Below are positions 1 to 11,979 of a DNA stretch of 64,000 nt, one piece after another. The stretch is from positions 106,691-170,690 of the forward strand of contig JAENRP010000019.1 of the NCBI GenBank assembly GCA_024741835.1, written 5' to 3'. The translations under genes and the position numbers were made by a program. The notes beneath the pieces are model-generated. The model ran no database searches and had not been told where the DNA came from. It worked only from the letters and a program-made list of their open reading frames with translations. The DNA comes from Diplocarpon mali (lineage: Eukaryota; Ascomycota; Leotiomycetes; Helotiales; Drepanopezizaceae). Position 1 is the first letter of the stretch, and every line of letters begins with the position of its first letter.

Positions 1-617
1 GCGGAGGAAAAAAAAAAAAAAAACACACGTTCGGATCCTCATTCCTACGACACTCGCTTCTCCGACAACACCCCTCGGCCCCGACTCGACACTTCTGGGA
101 GGCTCGCAGACTCCCATCTCGTTTTCTGACGTTGGATCGAGGCGCTTTGGGTTGCGTTCGGGTAGATTCATACTCTCCTCGGCCGCCCAGTACACATGGT
201 GAAAGTGTGGCTTGCAACGAGACGCGAACGAGTTTCCTGGCCGCCGGCGTCCTCTTTCGATTCGAATCTCCTCAACCGTTAGCTCGTGTTGAATTCCAAC
301 CTACATCTTCGTAATATTTGCACCTTCACTGGCACATTTCCTGCGAGGTTCGTGACAAAGGCTCTCTCCGATCCCATTCCTCTCCTCTGATCAGATCTTC
401 GAGACCCTTGTGGTCTCTGTCTGGCCTTTCGTCGAATCAATATCACCCTGCCCAATCGTCTATCCTTGCACAACAGCTCACTAAAATTTAGCTTCAGTGC
501 AGTGTTCGTTTTCCATCCTCTTCTTCGACGACCGATAGCAGTGGACGAGAAATCACCCCTGACCTCAAATCCAAGCTTCTAGCTTATCGACCACCCGTGC
601 AGCCTTGATACCACAGC
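1..617 (+). promoter_or_regulatory. 5' region of the Bni4-like gene
   Basis: Pyrimidine-rich leader-like DNA before the ATG at 618, typical of a fungal promoter plus 5' UTR. A 60-codon upstream reading frame runs 132-314 on the same strand. If it lies on the transcript it could act as an upstream ORF, but the transcription start cannot be placed. No TATA box was recognised. Confidence 0.4.
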
Positions 618-3352
618 ATGGCTGCGTTGATTCAGTCATACCCTCAGCCATCCAACTCCATCACAATGCTCCAGACTCGACCGTCCTCTGCATCAGGCAT
701 TCTGCCAAACACCTCCCAGCCCCAGCCACACCATCAATACCCTGCAAATCCACCACAAATGCAGCGTAGCGGAGTCCATGGGAAAAGCAGCAGCATGGGA
801 ATAGCAAACTACAGAGGGCATACAGCAGTAACACCGATTGCCCCATACGCCTTCACAAGCACTCCTAGTCTAGCTACAGTGGGCCAGAGACAAGGACCTC
901 ACCTTCGAGCGGAGCAGAGAACGTGCTCGGCACCCGGTACCCTGTCTCAATCCCCACAGACGGAGTCTGGTCCAGTACGTTCACGCTATCCTGCTGCTCT
1001 GTCCGTCTCCACGATCTCTTCATCGTCCTCGTCCGACATCTCTGCCCGAAGCCAAAGATCGGGGACCAAGGACGATTCTGCCATCGGTGGCAGTGCGGCT
1101 ACCGTCTCTGGCTCTGCAAGGTCACAATCTACCGTCATATCCTCCGCCAAGCCACAACCCGACCGGTATCGTCGACCAAACAATCGTCGGACGGAGTCAA
1201 ATGCTAGCCAGACGCCTGCCGCATCAACAGGATCCTCCATGCCGAACGTGGTTCAGTTCTACGGCAACAGTACCCAGCACCCGGGCTTGCCGACGATTAT
1301 CCCTCAGACTTTCACTTGGCAAATGCCTTCGTTCTCCAAAGCGCCAAGCGGCAATACGGGGTCAGCGAGCGCGGATGACATGCAGTTGGGTCGGAAAAAT
1401 TGCCCAGATGCTGCCCGGAGATATCGTCGGAGAAGTATTCACACCATCGACGTAGCCGATCATGTCGAAATACCAGGGGGGTTATCGGAGCAGGGATCCC
1501 GCCAAGTGAGCAGTGCAAATGGTAGAATCGATCAGCAGCAGCATCCGCTGCGGAGTTCTCCTGTCGTAGGTCCTCGGCCGGGATCGACTCATGGAAGACA
1601 CGCCAGTTCCGATAGCGTCAAATCGGCCCACAGTGCTGCTCGATCGCACTCAAGATCCAACTCGGTACGTCGTTTGATTTGGGAGATAACTGCACCCCGC
1701 TGTCGTGTATGTGGGCTGGGGTCAATATATCCCTCACCAATTAGAGTGCCTTGCGGTTCATTTCGTTTATCCGCTAATTTGATTCCAGGCGGCCAAGCAC
1801 GAAGCGAGCGTGTCCGCGGCATCTTCGAACCCCGCCCCGCCTTCCTCGCAATCTCCAGCGACCACTCACCTAGACCAGAGAGGATTCAAGCATGATGTGC
1901 CTCGACTTGTAAACATCCCCCCCCGGGCTTCGTCTGCCGATGCTGCGAAACGAATCGCTCCATCCCCTTTGTCCAAGCCGATGACGATGAGTCCCGAGAA
2001 CTCTGGCACAAAGGACTACCTCGCATCCGCGGTTCCAGCAACCACTCAATCCCAATCGTCAAGGCCAGCCTCTGCGCAGGTCGCAAATGGTCCCCCGAGC
2101 CTTGCTGCTCGGCATCTGGCTGCATTGAATGATAAGGAGGGAAAGAAGAGCAAGTCTTCACGGTTGCGGAGGGCATTTTCATTCGGTAGCGCGGCAGAAC
2201 TTCGAAAAGCTTCCGCTGAGCACAGGGCAGCCAATAACTCTACCGTCGATCGATCTCAGCAGCGCAAGGACAAATACCTGGAGGATCAAGATGCGGAACA
2301 GCTTCGAATCGCTCAGCAGCAGGAGGCTGCTGGAATTGGATCGGGGATCTACTCTGGGCAGGGAAATGTTTTCACCGGGTCCACCGATAACCTTTCTATC
2401 TCCTCCACCGCCTCCTCAGCGTCTATCATGATCCGAAAGATGGGCAAGGGCATGAAGAAATCTACTCGATCTCTGGTGGGGCTCTTCAGACCGAAGAGCG
2501 TCATCGGAGTGCCCGCTGCCGACTCGGCCTTTCCACAAGCCAGTCAGGCTCAGGTTTCTATGGTTACCGTAGAGGCCGAGAGGGAGAAAGTCAAGGTCCA
2601 TACCGGCGTAAACGACAAGGCTGAGGGTGCTGGCGATCTTCCCAAAATGGAGCAGAATTCCATCGATGCAGCGAACGCCGCGACCAGTGTTGCTGAGCGA
2701 CTCGGAAGCGCGAGTACAGAAAACTCTGCTGCGAGACGAAGCATTGTTGGAGGGGAGAGAGAGCGTGCCGAGGTACTTGCAGCTGTCAAGAAGGGTATTC
2801 TCAAGCGTAAGTGGGGCTATGTCTACTGCTGAGCTTTGCTAACAAGTCAGGTTCTGGCACTGATTCAGCCAGCTCTTCCCCTGTCATTCGGCCTCTTGAT
2901 CCCAAGGCTGCAAACTTCCAACTACCACACATCCCGCATGTCAACGAGTCTCCAAGCTCTTCTGCGCCAAGCACTCCCAATGACGAGAATGCGCACCATA
3001 AAGCCGCCTCGCTGACACTGGGTGGTGAGGATTACTTTATGTCTGCTCTGCGGTTCCGAGGTGACTCAAAGAGCATGCCTGGAACACCAGCAGGAGCCTT
3101 GAGCAAACGAAATGCCACGTTTAGCCCTCGGATCCAATTTCACGATACCTGGCCAAGCGGAGAGTACGACCGTCGAGGCGAAATTGCGACGTGCAACCGC
3201 CTGACTCCAATGCTTGCCCAGCAGATCAAGGAAGAGATCAACAACTTCAAGATGGTGAGTTTACCTTGCTCTGCACTCGTGAAATCCTGCTAACCCCCCA
3301 CTAGGAAATGGTGGTGCACGAAAATTCAAAGATCTACACTCACTTTTTCTAG
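618..3352 (+). CDS. Bni4-like septum/bud-neck scaffold protein with C-terminal PP1-docking region
   Basis: Exons 618-1664, 1789-2806, 2851-3254 and 3305-3352 join in frame to 838 residues. Introns have GT...AG ends; the second contains a GCTAAC branch point. Residues 1-770 are low complexity, rich in Ser, Pro and Gln, and probably disordered. The last 60 residues are the conserved part: RIQF at 782-785 fits the RVxF-type docking motif for protein phosphatase 1, followed by a block with CNRLTP, LAQQIKEE and the terminal YTHFF, which I recall as the fungal Bni4 C-terminus. In yeast Bni4 tethers Glc7 phosphatase and chitin synthase III machinery at septins; the same role is inferred here. The first intron (124 bases) is long for this window. 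The family call rests only on the C-terminal block, which is why confidence is not higher. Confidence 0.8.
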
Positions 3353-4582
3353 AGAACCACGATGATGGTTGCTCGAGTGACCCATGAAAATTACATACCT
3401 CTCCCTCGCATACATCTGATATAAGAGGTGCCATCCACAATGAAACTTCACAGGCGTCTACCAGGTTCGCGCATACTACGGTGTACCGGAGTCAGTCACA
3501 TCTGAGCGATTCGTTGGTAGCACTTTCAATTCCTTGTTGAGACAGGCGGTGGCTGTCTTCAATGGCGCGCGTAAAGGGGAAAATCGATGTGGATGAAGAG
3601 AGGAAAAATCGCAGGAAGTCTCACATCAAACGTATTGCTGTCATGCCTTTCTCATGCTAATTATTAGGGGTGACGTCGTACACGCGCGGCATCAGATATC
3701 AGGTGGCTAAGATGATGCATGTCGGGTTGTTTTCTTATCTCCTTCTGTATGTTGGCGTGGGATTAGAGGCAGGGTGTCGTCTATGATGCATTTTGCCCGA
3801 TTTTGCGCGCTCTCTAGTCTTCCCATCTTCTCTGGTGTTACACTCGGCATCGAATGGGTTCAAATCGGATGCTCTTGAGCGATTGTCTTCATCGGTGAGA
3901 GGATTGCATAGGATGCGTAATTGAGATGGTATAAGATTGTGCCGCGTAGTTTTTGCTCGCTACCTAGCCTCGGTACCCCTTGAAAGAAATGCGAAGACTG
4001 GTCAGGTAGGACGAGATGTCAATATGACAGCCCTCACTGCCCCTTGAGGCCTTGATTGAAGCCTCATCTCCTCGTATATCGCCTACACATGGTGGATCAA
4101 CGACAAGATCTGCGCTAAATCCGAAGATGGAATACCCAAAAAGACTCGCATGCGTCTTACGTCCATTCTCCAAGCTCCACACATAGTCCAGAACAAATTA
4201 GCAGAAATCCTCAGCCTTGCATCCCGTCTTGGCGCAGAAGCCTCGTCCCCCAGCCGCTAAATCATTTTTTCTTTGGCGACTTCGAAACTATCCCTCGCGA
4301 ACTAAGCAAATGCATGGCCACATCGCACCCTTCCACCGACTTCGTCAATAATCCAAAGCCTTACTCTGGGCAGAACCGCGACCCGAGCAACCGTCGCCTG
4401 CGACCGCGGTGGCGATCATCTCGGGAAGTGGGCTGCGGGCTGGAACCCGGCGATTGGGATTTGGAGGTAAAGTCGGATCTGGATCTGGCCCTGCACCCAG
4501 AACCGAGGGTCTGGGCTTGATTCTTGAATTGAAATCACATTTGGGCTCAGGTTCACAAGGTTCGAGGGCGAGGGGGTTGGCG
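3353..4582. other. Intergenic region between Bni4-like gene and DUS1
   Basis: Presumed 3' UTR of the upstream gene and promoter of the downstream gene. No convincing coding frame, tRNA or repeat. Near 4409-4582 a frame continuous with DUS1 is open and GC-rich; it could add 58 residues to the DUS1 N-terminus if translation starts earlier. Confidence 0.5.
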
Positions 4583-6535
4583 ATGAAGTCAAACGAACGG
4601 CTGGCTGTAGAGGAGGCGGGCACAGGGAGGGACCAGGCGGTGGTGCAGGGTAGCGGAGGGGGAATTGGGAGCGGAAAAAAGAAGCTGCATGGGCGGGCGT
4701 TTTACGAAAGTATTGGGAGCCCCCGATTTGTGCTTGCACCGATGGTTGACCAGTCTGAATTCGTACGTTGAACTGGCCCCTGAGCTGGAATGTCAGAAGC
4801 TGACTGCAGTTTCCAGGCCTGGCGCATGCTATCCCGATCATTCATGCCCTCGGACAAACAGAGAGACCTCCTGGCCTACACCCCCATGCTGCACGCCCGC
4901 ATGTTCGCAGAGACCCCCAAATTCAGAGACGCGCATTTCCAGCCCTTGCGGGCCTCTCTCCTCTCTTCCACTCCACAACCATCAACGCCATTTCTAGACG
5001 GTAACCCCTCGGACCGGCCCCTTTTTGTGCAATTCTGCGCCAACAACCCGGAGGAGCTCCTCTCGGCAGCCTCCTACGTCTCACCCTTTTGCGACGCCGT
5101 AGACTTGAATCTTGGTTGCCCACAGGGTATTGCGCGGAAAGGCAGATACGGGGCGTTCCTCCAGGAAGATCAGGAGCTGATATACTCCCTGATCAACAGA
5201 TTACATTTGGGCTTGGACGTCCCTGTCACGGCCAAGATCCGGATCTTGGACACCAAGGAGAAGACGCTGGAATATGCGCAGAAAGTGCTATCGGCTGGCG
5301 CGTCGATACTGACCATCCACGGCCGCACGAGGGATATGAAGGGCCACAAAACTGGACTCGCGGATTGGAAGATGATTCGGTTCTTGAGAGACACGTTACC
5401 GAAAGAGACCGTGCTGTTTGCGAACGGCAATATTCTGCACAAGGGCGATATCGACCGCTGCTTGAAGGAGACCGGCGCGGATGCTGTGATGAGTGCAGAA
5501 GGGAATCTCTATGACCCTGCGATTTTCGCGGATGCGCCTGCGGTGGGTGAGGAGGGGAGGGAGTATTGGCGGGGGGTGGACGGGAGAGGGGGGTGGAGGA
5601 TGGATGCTGTTATGCGGCGGTACATGGACATCATCTACACTCATGTATTGGAAGTTGCGCCGCCCATCCGCCAACCGCTGTGGTTACCCTCCGAGTCTGA
5701 ACCAGCCGCTTCCTCTACTCCTGCTACGCAAACCTCAACTCTCGGCCCGGATCCTGGGACTGAGGGCACGAAACGCAAAGCCCCAGAACGCGAGCCCGAA
5801 CATGCTCAGAACACAGCGGAACCTCCCACCAAACGCTCGAAGCCCGCCCCTGATCCAAAAGCTCAACAGAAAAAGGGCGCGAGGAAAGAAAAGCCCTCTT
5901 CCCCAAATCTGTTGGCGATGCAGCCGCATCTCTTCAAGCTCCTGCGTCCTCTCGTCGCTAGACACCATAACGTGCGCGATGCCTTGGCGCGCAGCCGGGC
6001 CGGCGACCTCGAGGCTTTTGAGCACGTGCTTAGCCTGGTAGAAAGGGTGTGCAAGGAGGGTCTGCAAGCCTACGAGCAGAGCGGCGGGGCGAGCTGGGAG
6101 GCGGAAATCGCAGCCGAGGCGGCGGCTCAGGAGAAGAAAATCGCGGAAACATCACGGAAAATCGAGGAGGCGAGGAGAGGCGTGGCCGAGCATAAGGACG
6201 CGAAAGGGCAGGAGAAGACCGGAGGGGGTCCGGGTAGAGACACGGACGTGGATGAGAGTTCCGTCGAGACGGTCCGCGCTTGTAGACGGCCTTGGTGGGT
6301 GGTACAGCCCTATGTGAGGCCGCTGCCGAAGGAGGCGCTCGCTAAGGGCAGCTTGACGCTGAGCAGGAAGGAGAGGGAGGCGCTGAGGAGGACGGGGGAT
6401 GCGTTCGCTGCGGAAGCAGGTGTCGGCGCGGAAGTCGAGGGCTCGGCCGTAGGGCCGGTTGAACCGCTGGGAGAGGGAAAGGGAGAGGTGGAGGCAGAGC
6501 CGGAGCTTCCGCGGCAGGGCCTGGTTTGTGGATGA
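4583..6535 (+). CDS. DUS1: tRNA-dihydrouridine(16/17) synthase, Dus1 type
   Basis: Exons 4583-4762 and 4817-6535, 54-base intron, 632 residues. The enzyme reduces U16/U17 in the tRNA D-loop with FMN and NADPH. Visible family marks: the entry strand LAPMVDQSEF spanning the intron at residues 51-60, DLNLGCPQ with the catalytic Cys at 161, HGRTRDMKG at 228-236 and ANGNI at 262-266 for FMN/phosphate binding. The start at 4583 was chosen because it leaves a short Gly-rich leader before the conserved KLHGRAFYESIG block; an in-frame ATG at 4409 would give 690 residues. The protein is about 200 residues longer than yeast Dus1: residues from about 350 on are basic, with stretches such as KRSKPAPDPK, and then Glu/Ala-rich, probably coiled coil. 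The core assignment is secure; the tail's role is unknown. Confidence 0.9.
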
Positions 6536-7527
6536 TTCTGAGCACGAAGGGGGGGGATGGTTGTAAGGGGAGCTGCAGAGGTACAGCCAGGGACGGCTGC
6601 AGCAGAGGAGCGAGTGGTCAAGAGCTGATCACCCCCTCTCCTTCTCGCTACACCACACACACGCACATCTACACACACCCTCGGAAGCCTCCGACAGCCA
6701 CTACAAGTACCGGTTCGTGAGGCGTCGCCATCTCCGCGAGCTGCACCGGAAGTTGGCAACGCCCTGGCACCTCGAGTAGGACGACTCCTCGCGGAACATT
6801 CGCACCGCGTCTGCCTACACCCGCAACCCCCCTACCCAAGAGCGCCCACAGAACAGCGCCGTACAGCACAATACCGCACCCCGCCCTGGCACCCGTCATT
6901 CTGCCCATTCCACACCAGCCCTCCCCCTTGCCCCGCGCGGAAACCGGACGCAACTGCTCTGTAGAACCTCGTTTCCACGGATCGCGTTGGTCCTGTGGCC
7001 GGGTAGGGGGGTAGGTTGTTTTGAGATTTGTGTGTGTGTAAATGTATGTATGTAGGCGTATGTACGTGGTAGGTGTGCGTATATATATATATATACATAT
7101 ATCAGCGTTAAACTCATGCATAGACGAAACCCTCTCGTGTTGGGAGAAGCTGTGCTCTGCCAACACGTTATTGCTCTGCTCTACCCGCTAGGACGTCGGG
7201 GGTTTAAGCTTCGAAATCTTCTCCGGGTGTGCTTGAGATGAGCCCTTGCGACGGTGAGAATCATCATCATTGTCTGTGTTGCGAGTCACTCGTGGAACCA
7301 AGACGTTGTGGTGGAACAGCTATCTGAGCAAGATCAGCTGGCGGGGGTTGGATCCGTATCCGCTCAGACTAGGCCCGAAAGGGTCCTGCAGGGAGGAATG
7401 CAAAGTCTAGAAATTGGTATTATTTACAAGAATAAAGTTCGGACCTCGCGCAGAGCATGCTCAAGTCATGACGACTGCTCTCCAGATCTCCGGATTAGCT
7501 ATTATGCCAACAGATCTCAGTGTCCGC
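6536..7527. other. Convergent 3' intergenic region with simple repeats
   Basis: Lies between the 3' ends of DUS1 (+) and the receptor gene (-). It holds a CA-rich stretch near 6655-6680 and the GT/TA microsatellite listed separately. Overlapping short frames are repeat artefacts. No gene is supported. Confidence 0.5.
7029..7102. repeat. GT/TATG/TA microsatellite
   Basis: A run of GT dinucleotides grades into TATG tetranucleotides and then a pure TA tract ending near 7102. Such a tract is prone to slippage and is a useful length marker. Confidence 0.85.
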
Positions 7528-10010
7528 TCAGAACATGTTCGACTCGTCATAGCCGATCTCCGGATCCTGGAAGATGGGCGACAATAAGTTCTGGACCGAC
7601 CCCGAAGCCGCGTGGTGCCTCATAACTATCCTCATGCTCCTCCGCTTCCTCCCCGGCAGGGAGACCCCGACAGGCCTCATGATGACCCCCTCTTCGGCGT
7701 ACTGCAGGTTATGGCTCTCCCTCCGAGAGGCGTCCTCGAGCATGTGTAGACCCTGACTGACTCGCCGCTCTACTGCGATTGCACGGTCCGTATCCACGTA
7801 TCTAGATGAGTAACCAACGTGTCAGTTGTAGTTCCACAAGAGCCGCGTACACACGGACGCATGGATTTTCCGTCCCCGGGGGAGAGAGGGACATGGATAG
7901 GGCTGGACCTACTCGTCGCTCAGCCGCGGACCTTCCAGTAACCATATACTATGATCGCTACTCGGCATGCTGATCGTGCTTGTGTGGTGCAGCGAGGCTT
8001 CTTGCGAGGCTGTCGGGGGAGGTTTCTCGTACTCGACCAGGTTCCCCTTTCGGTCGAACGTGGGGTTGATCCAGATCTTTACTTCCGCCGAGCCTGGGCG
8101 GGACGGAGGGGCAGAAGCGGGATGCTCTGGATGAGGGGAGATGGTAGCCGAGGAACCGCTGCGGGTACGTGTGAATTGAAAATCGCCTTGGGTTACTGCG
8201 GGGGCTTGCTGAGAGTACCTGTCGGATGCGCGACGTCCGTGTCGGAACTGTGGGTGGAAATGACCGGCCGTATTGCTGGGGAGGATTTCGGAAGATGGTA
8301 TGTAGATGAGTTGGTCGTCATCGAGTGTTGAGACCGCGCGTTTGTTATAGGAGGGTCCGATCTTCTGTGGAGCTCGGCACCTGTTCGACGCTTGCCTCGT
8401 AAACGAGTCGTCGAAAGTCTTTGCGTTGGGACGCACGGCACATTGGGGATCGGTGCTAGGTGGAGATGCGAGATCGAAGATCTTGGGGAACCAACGGGAC
8501 AGAAGCGCTCGTATGGCTGGTAGACAGGCGCAGATCAGGGCTACGCATATCTCGACAAAACTCCAGATCGCAGGAAGAGCGTTGTCCCCTGTCAGCGGGA
8601 GGTCTGTCAAACCACCGGTTGGCCATCAGTAATCACTTATAAGAGGAGGGGCACATACATGTAGGATCCTTGCTGGTGGCAAAATCTACTAGGTATTTAA
8701 GCCTGATGCCGCTCGTCACGCAAGCCCTGCCCAAGCGTCAGTTGAAGCTGGCTAGATATTGTGTGATGTAGACTTGCAAGCTTCCAAGGGCGAACATCAA
8801 GATAAAACTTGACTTCTTCTTCAACCCCAAATGCAGCCCGAGAATTGCAGGTATAGGGAGAATCAAGATAATGAGATCTAGTCCAACGGAAATCGCTCCA
8901 CTTGCATAGAAAAGTGTGTTTACATTGGCACACTGTGATGACAAAGTTCGATCCCAGATCCCGCCTATGCCCAATGTCAGCGGGAAGATTTGAAGAACTG
9001 GGAATAGGCTCGTACTGATCGGAGTGCATTGGAATACAATGGCGATTACAAGCGCTAGTCCGGCCAAAACAACCGCGCACAGAATGAGTATATCGGCTAT
9101 CACAAACCATCGCCGTGTAAAAACTCGCAACTATCTCTGGTCAGTCATATACAGTTGATAGCAAGACGCGTCTCACATAGAAGACAAGAATCGATGCTTT
9201 CACAAGTGTCAAAGCTAGAATGCAGAGGATCTCGGTCACCCAGAAAATCTGTTGTACTCGGTCAATTCATTTTCCACTCGAGGACATGACTGACATTACC
9301 TTCATTAGCTCGATGATCCTAGAAGGATCGATGTCCCAGAAATGTCGGCCATAACCATTGACAAGACCATCTGCAAAGGCGCATGAGCATTGATGCCACA
9401 TGTCTTGTGTCAGGAGGTCGGACTTACTATAAACATCAAGCACCACAAGAGGGATCAGTATAGAGCCAGCAGCGACTGCGAGCCAATCATCATACCCTAG
9501 CCTATGAACGATTGATAGGCGAGAATAGCATCGAAGGGCGACAGCTACGAGAGCAAGAGATACGCAAACAATCCCGACAATAGCGACTTCTTTTGCTTTA
9601 CTATCTGGCGGAATGCCCTCGCACAGCTTGCTGTTGAGGCTTATGACCTCTACATATATCAGCGACGAATCACACCCGAGGAGAAGGATGTCGCCATACG
9701 CGATTGCTCTTGAAAGTTGCATTTGTTTAGAATGCAGGAAGCTACAGAAGCTTGCAGCGTCTCGTTCCGGCATGACAGGCTAGGATCTGCTATCATAGCA
9801 GGGGTTACAGGTACTCTCGAAGTAGTACATCCTATCTGCGTAACGTCAGTGAAAGAATGCAAAAAGGGGAAGGGGAAGGAAGGGGAGGAGCCTTGTTTGA
9901 CGTACTGCACATAGAGGAAGTTGATAAAATAGGTCAGCATAACTGGAATTAGCAGCGGACAGCGCCGTTGCGACCAAGGACAGAAGAGACCAGATTCGGC
10001 GGAGATACAT
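7528..10010 (-). CDS. PTH11-type seven-helix receptor with N-terminal CFEM-like domain
   Basis: Nine exons, read from 10010 down: 10010-9906, 9835-9700, 9649-9428, 9370-9300, 9248-9177, 9130-8778, 8726-8659, 8603-7913, 7801-7528. They close in frame to 663 residues. Residues 1-20 form a signal peptide. Residues 31-96 are CFEM-like, with Cys at 34, 38, 57, 69, 74 and 90. Seven hydrophobic helices follow (first about 102-122, last ending near 370), with fungal rhodopsin-domain marks GYDDW, NGYGRHFWD, RLKYLVDFATSKDP and WSFVEICVALICACLP. The cytoplasmic tail of about 290 residues is Ser/Pro-rich, with a conserved YVDTD near its middle. Family members sense host surface or nutrient cues at the plasma membrane in plant-associated fungi; the ligand is unknown. 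Intron 6 uses a GC donor, which alone restores the conserved LACVTSGIRLKYL reading. Two of the usual eight CFEM cysteines are absent. Confidence 0.88.
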
Positions 10011-11979
10011 ATCGTGACTTTCAGAAGGACTGCAACCCAACGTCGGTACCACGGCTCAAGAGGACATGGGGAGGGGAGGCACATATATGCACGACGGCAA
10101 GAGGTGCGAGAGTTAACTATGATGAAAAACGGCCCAGTAGCTGCGGAGAGCCAGGCAACATTGCTACTAAGCTCTAGGTTGTGAACTTAAACTACACACA
10201 GACAGCGACAGAGAATGCGGGCTAATTATCAACAAAAACCAATCCTACTCTCGTCTGAGTAGCTGAGCCATTGATTCGCCTGGACTGGCAGTCGGAGGCT
10301 TGATCAGATATTTTGAAAATCTTCTCGCGATGAAGGGATGCAGGCCGCGCATTAATCCTCCAAGACTAGGCTTCGACAACGACGCCCTGAGTATTCCGAC
10401 TGCTGGCGATCCGAGAGATAGTATGGGAGATGAAGGGTCAAGCTCAACTGCAATCCCGCTGGTCATGATCCTTATTTAGCTTGGTAGCAGCTTCCACCAA
10501 CTCTAGTAGTGCCCGAGCGCGCAGGACGACGAGGCCCAAGTGAGCCGGGACGGCAAAACGAAATAAAAACAGTAAAATGAGAGTAAATCAACAAACAGGA
10601 AAACAATGAAGAGGAAAAACTTCCCACATGGGCAGAGGCGAGGGGCTGGTTGCTCCCGGCAACAAGAAAGGCACATATTGCTCGACCTCCTACATTTCCC
10701 AGCATTCGTCTCGCGGGATATCAGATCGGAACAGGAGAGCATATTCGTCTTAACTGGAGGCCGTGCGCGAACTAGTTTCGTTTGTTTTTTTCGGGCTCTC
10801 GAATGGACTCTGCTGGGACCTGAGATGGCCAATGAGAAGAAGAGTTGTGTACGAGTTCGCCCGCTCACATGATGGGAGAGCACTCGTACTCGTAGTGGTA
10901 GATCCTCATCGGAAGCCTCCTATTTCCCGGAACTTTATTCGAGGATTCTGAAGAGCGCGGAGATTGGGGCGAGGGTTTGTGCGGCTGGGTGGGGGAGTAG
11001 AGGTGTAGAGTAGAGACCATGGAGCGAGGTGGTGGCGAGACCAAATGGATAGCGTTGGCTAGAATCGTGACCTCGAACTTTGATGCCATATCACGTGGGA
11101 TATTTTCTTTTTCGTAAAAGAAAAGTAAATAAATAAGTAAGTAAACGCAAAACCTGGGCCATCTAGTACAGATGCTGAGCAGAATTTTGTCCCTTGATAT
11201 GCGGATTCTCGAGGATTAATCGTAGCTTTTGAGAGACATGTTTGGAAAAGCTCCTACAGTCGAAGACGCGTGCCAAGCGGAGAACTACCTGGTAAGGTAG
11301 GTTGGCAGGTACCTGAAACCAGGGGTCTGATGCCATCGATGGCCACTCTATCAGGGCAAATTGGCTACCATGAACCCTCCCCCCCCCCAGTGAATAATTG
11401 TCAAGTCTCACTGAAACTACGAAGACTGGACCTAGGACTAACGGTCTAAAGCATTCTTCAAATCACAGACCAGGAACCGGTATTATACGAAGACACAAAC
11501 GAGCGGGAACAGAAACAGCATCCATCGACAGGAATATGCCAAGTCTCAGTGCTCGCTGTAAATGCTTGAAAGGCTGCTCGGCTTGGAGATGCCGATTGTA
11601 GACCCGCGTAAGACGAGAATGTCACTTCGATTTAGTCCAGTTCTGATGTATTGCTCGCAAATGTGACAGGTCAGGACGAGGTAAAGTAGCATCGGCACCG
11701 GGCTGGGATAGACGGAGAAAAGCGTTAGGTAAGACGTCGAGGAGAGAGACGAAAGGAAAAAAGGAAGGGAAGGGGAAAGGGTCAGAATTGGCTACTGCCT
11801 ATCTGAACTTTCAACACCTGCATTCTCGAGCCATATAACCTCTGGTGATCAGATCAGCTTACGAGCTGGATTCTCCGGCCTAGCAAAAGATCTAGCAAAA
11901 GATCTAGCAAGAGACCCGTACAGTGTTTTTCACCTCTCCACATCCGTCCCAACTCTCAAAGGGAGTAGAATCACAACCC
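10011..11979. other. Intergenic region upstream of the receptor gene and downstream of Gtr2
   Basis: Presumed receptor promoter plus the 3' flank of the RagC gene. Several short frames exist (for example 10865-11089, minus) but none shows family features or joinable exons. A poly-C run sits near 11381-11389 and a 12-base tandem repeat at 11881-11916. Confidence 0.45.
11881..11916. repeat. 12-base tandem repeat, three copies
   Basis: The unit TAGCAAAAGATC occurs twice exactly and a third time with two changes. It lies about 60 bases beyond the Gtr2 stop codon, so it probably falls in the 3' UTR. Confidence 0.85.

Noticed and set aside
132..314. 60-codon plus frame before the Bni4-like gene
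   Set aside because: No domain or splice partner; at most an upstream ORF, so noted only under the promoter entry.
7160..7230. tRNA-like stretch near 7190
   Set aside because: No cloverleaf could be formed and the B-box consensus is missing.
10865..11089. 74-codon minus frame starting MASKFEVTILA
   Set aside because: Reads plausibly at first but has no family motif, no neighbouring exons and an ordinary flanking context.
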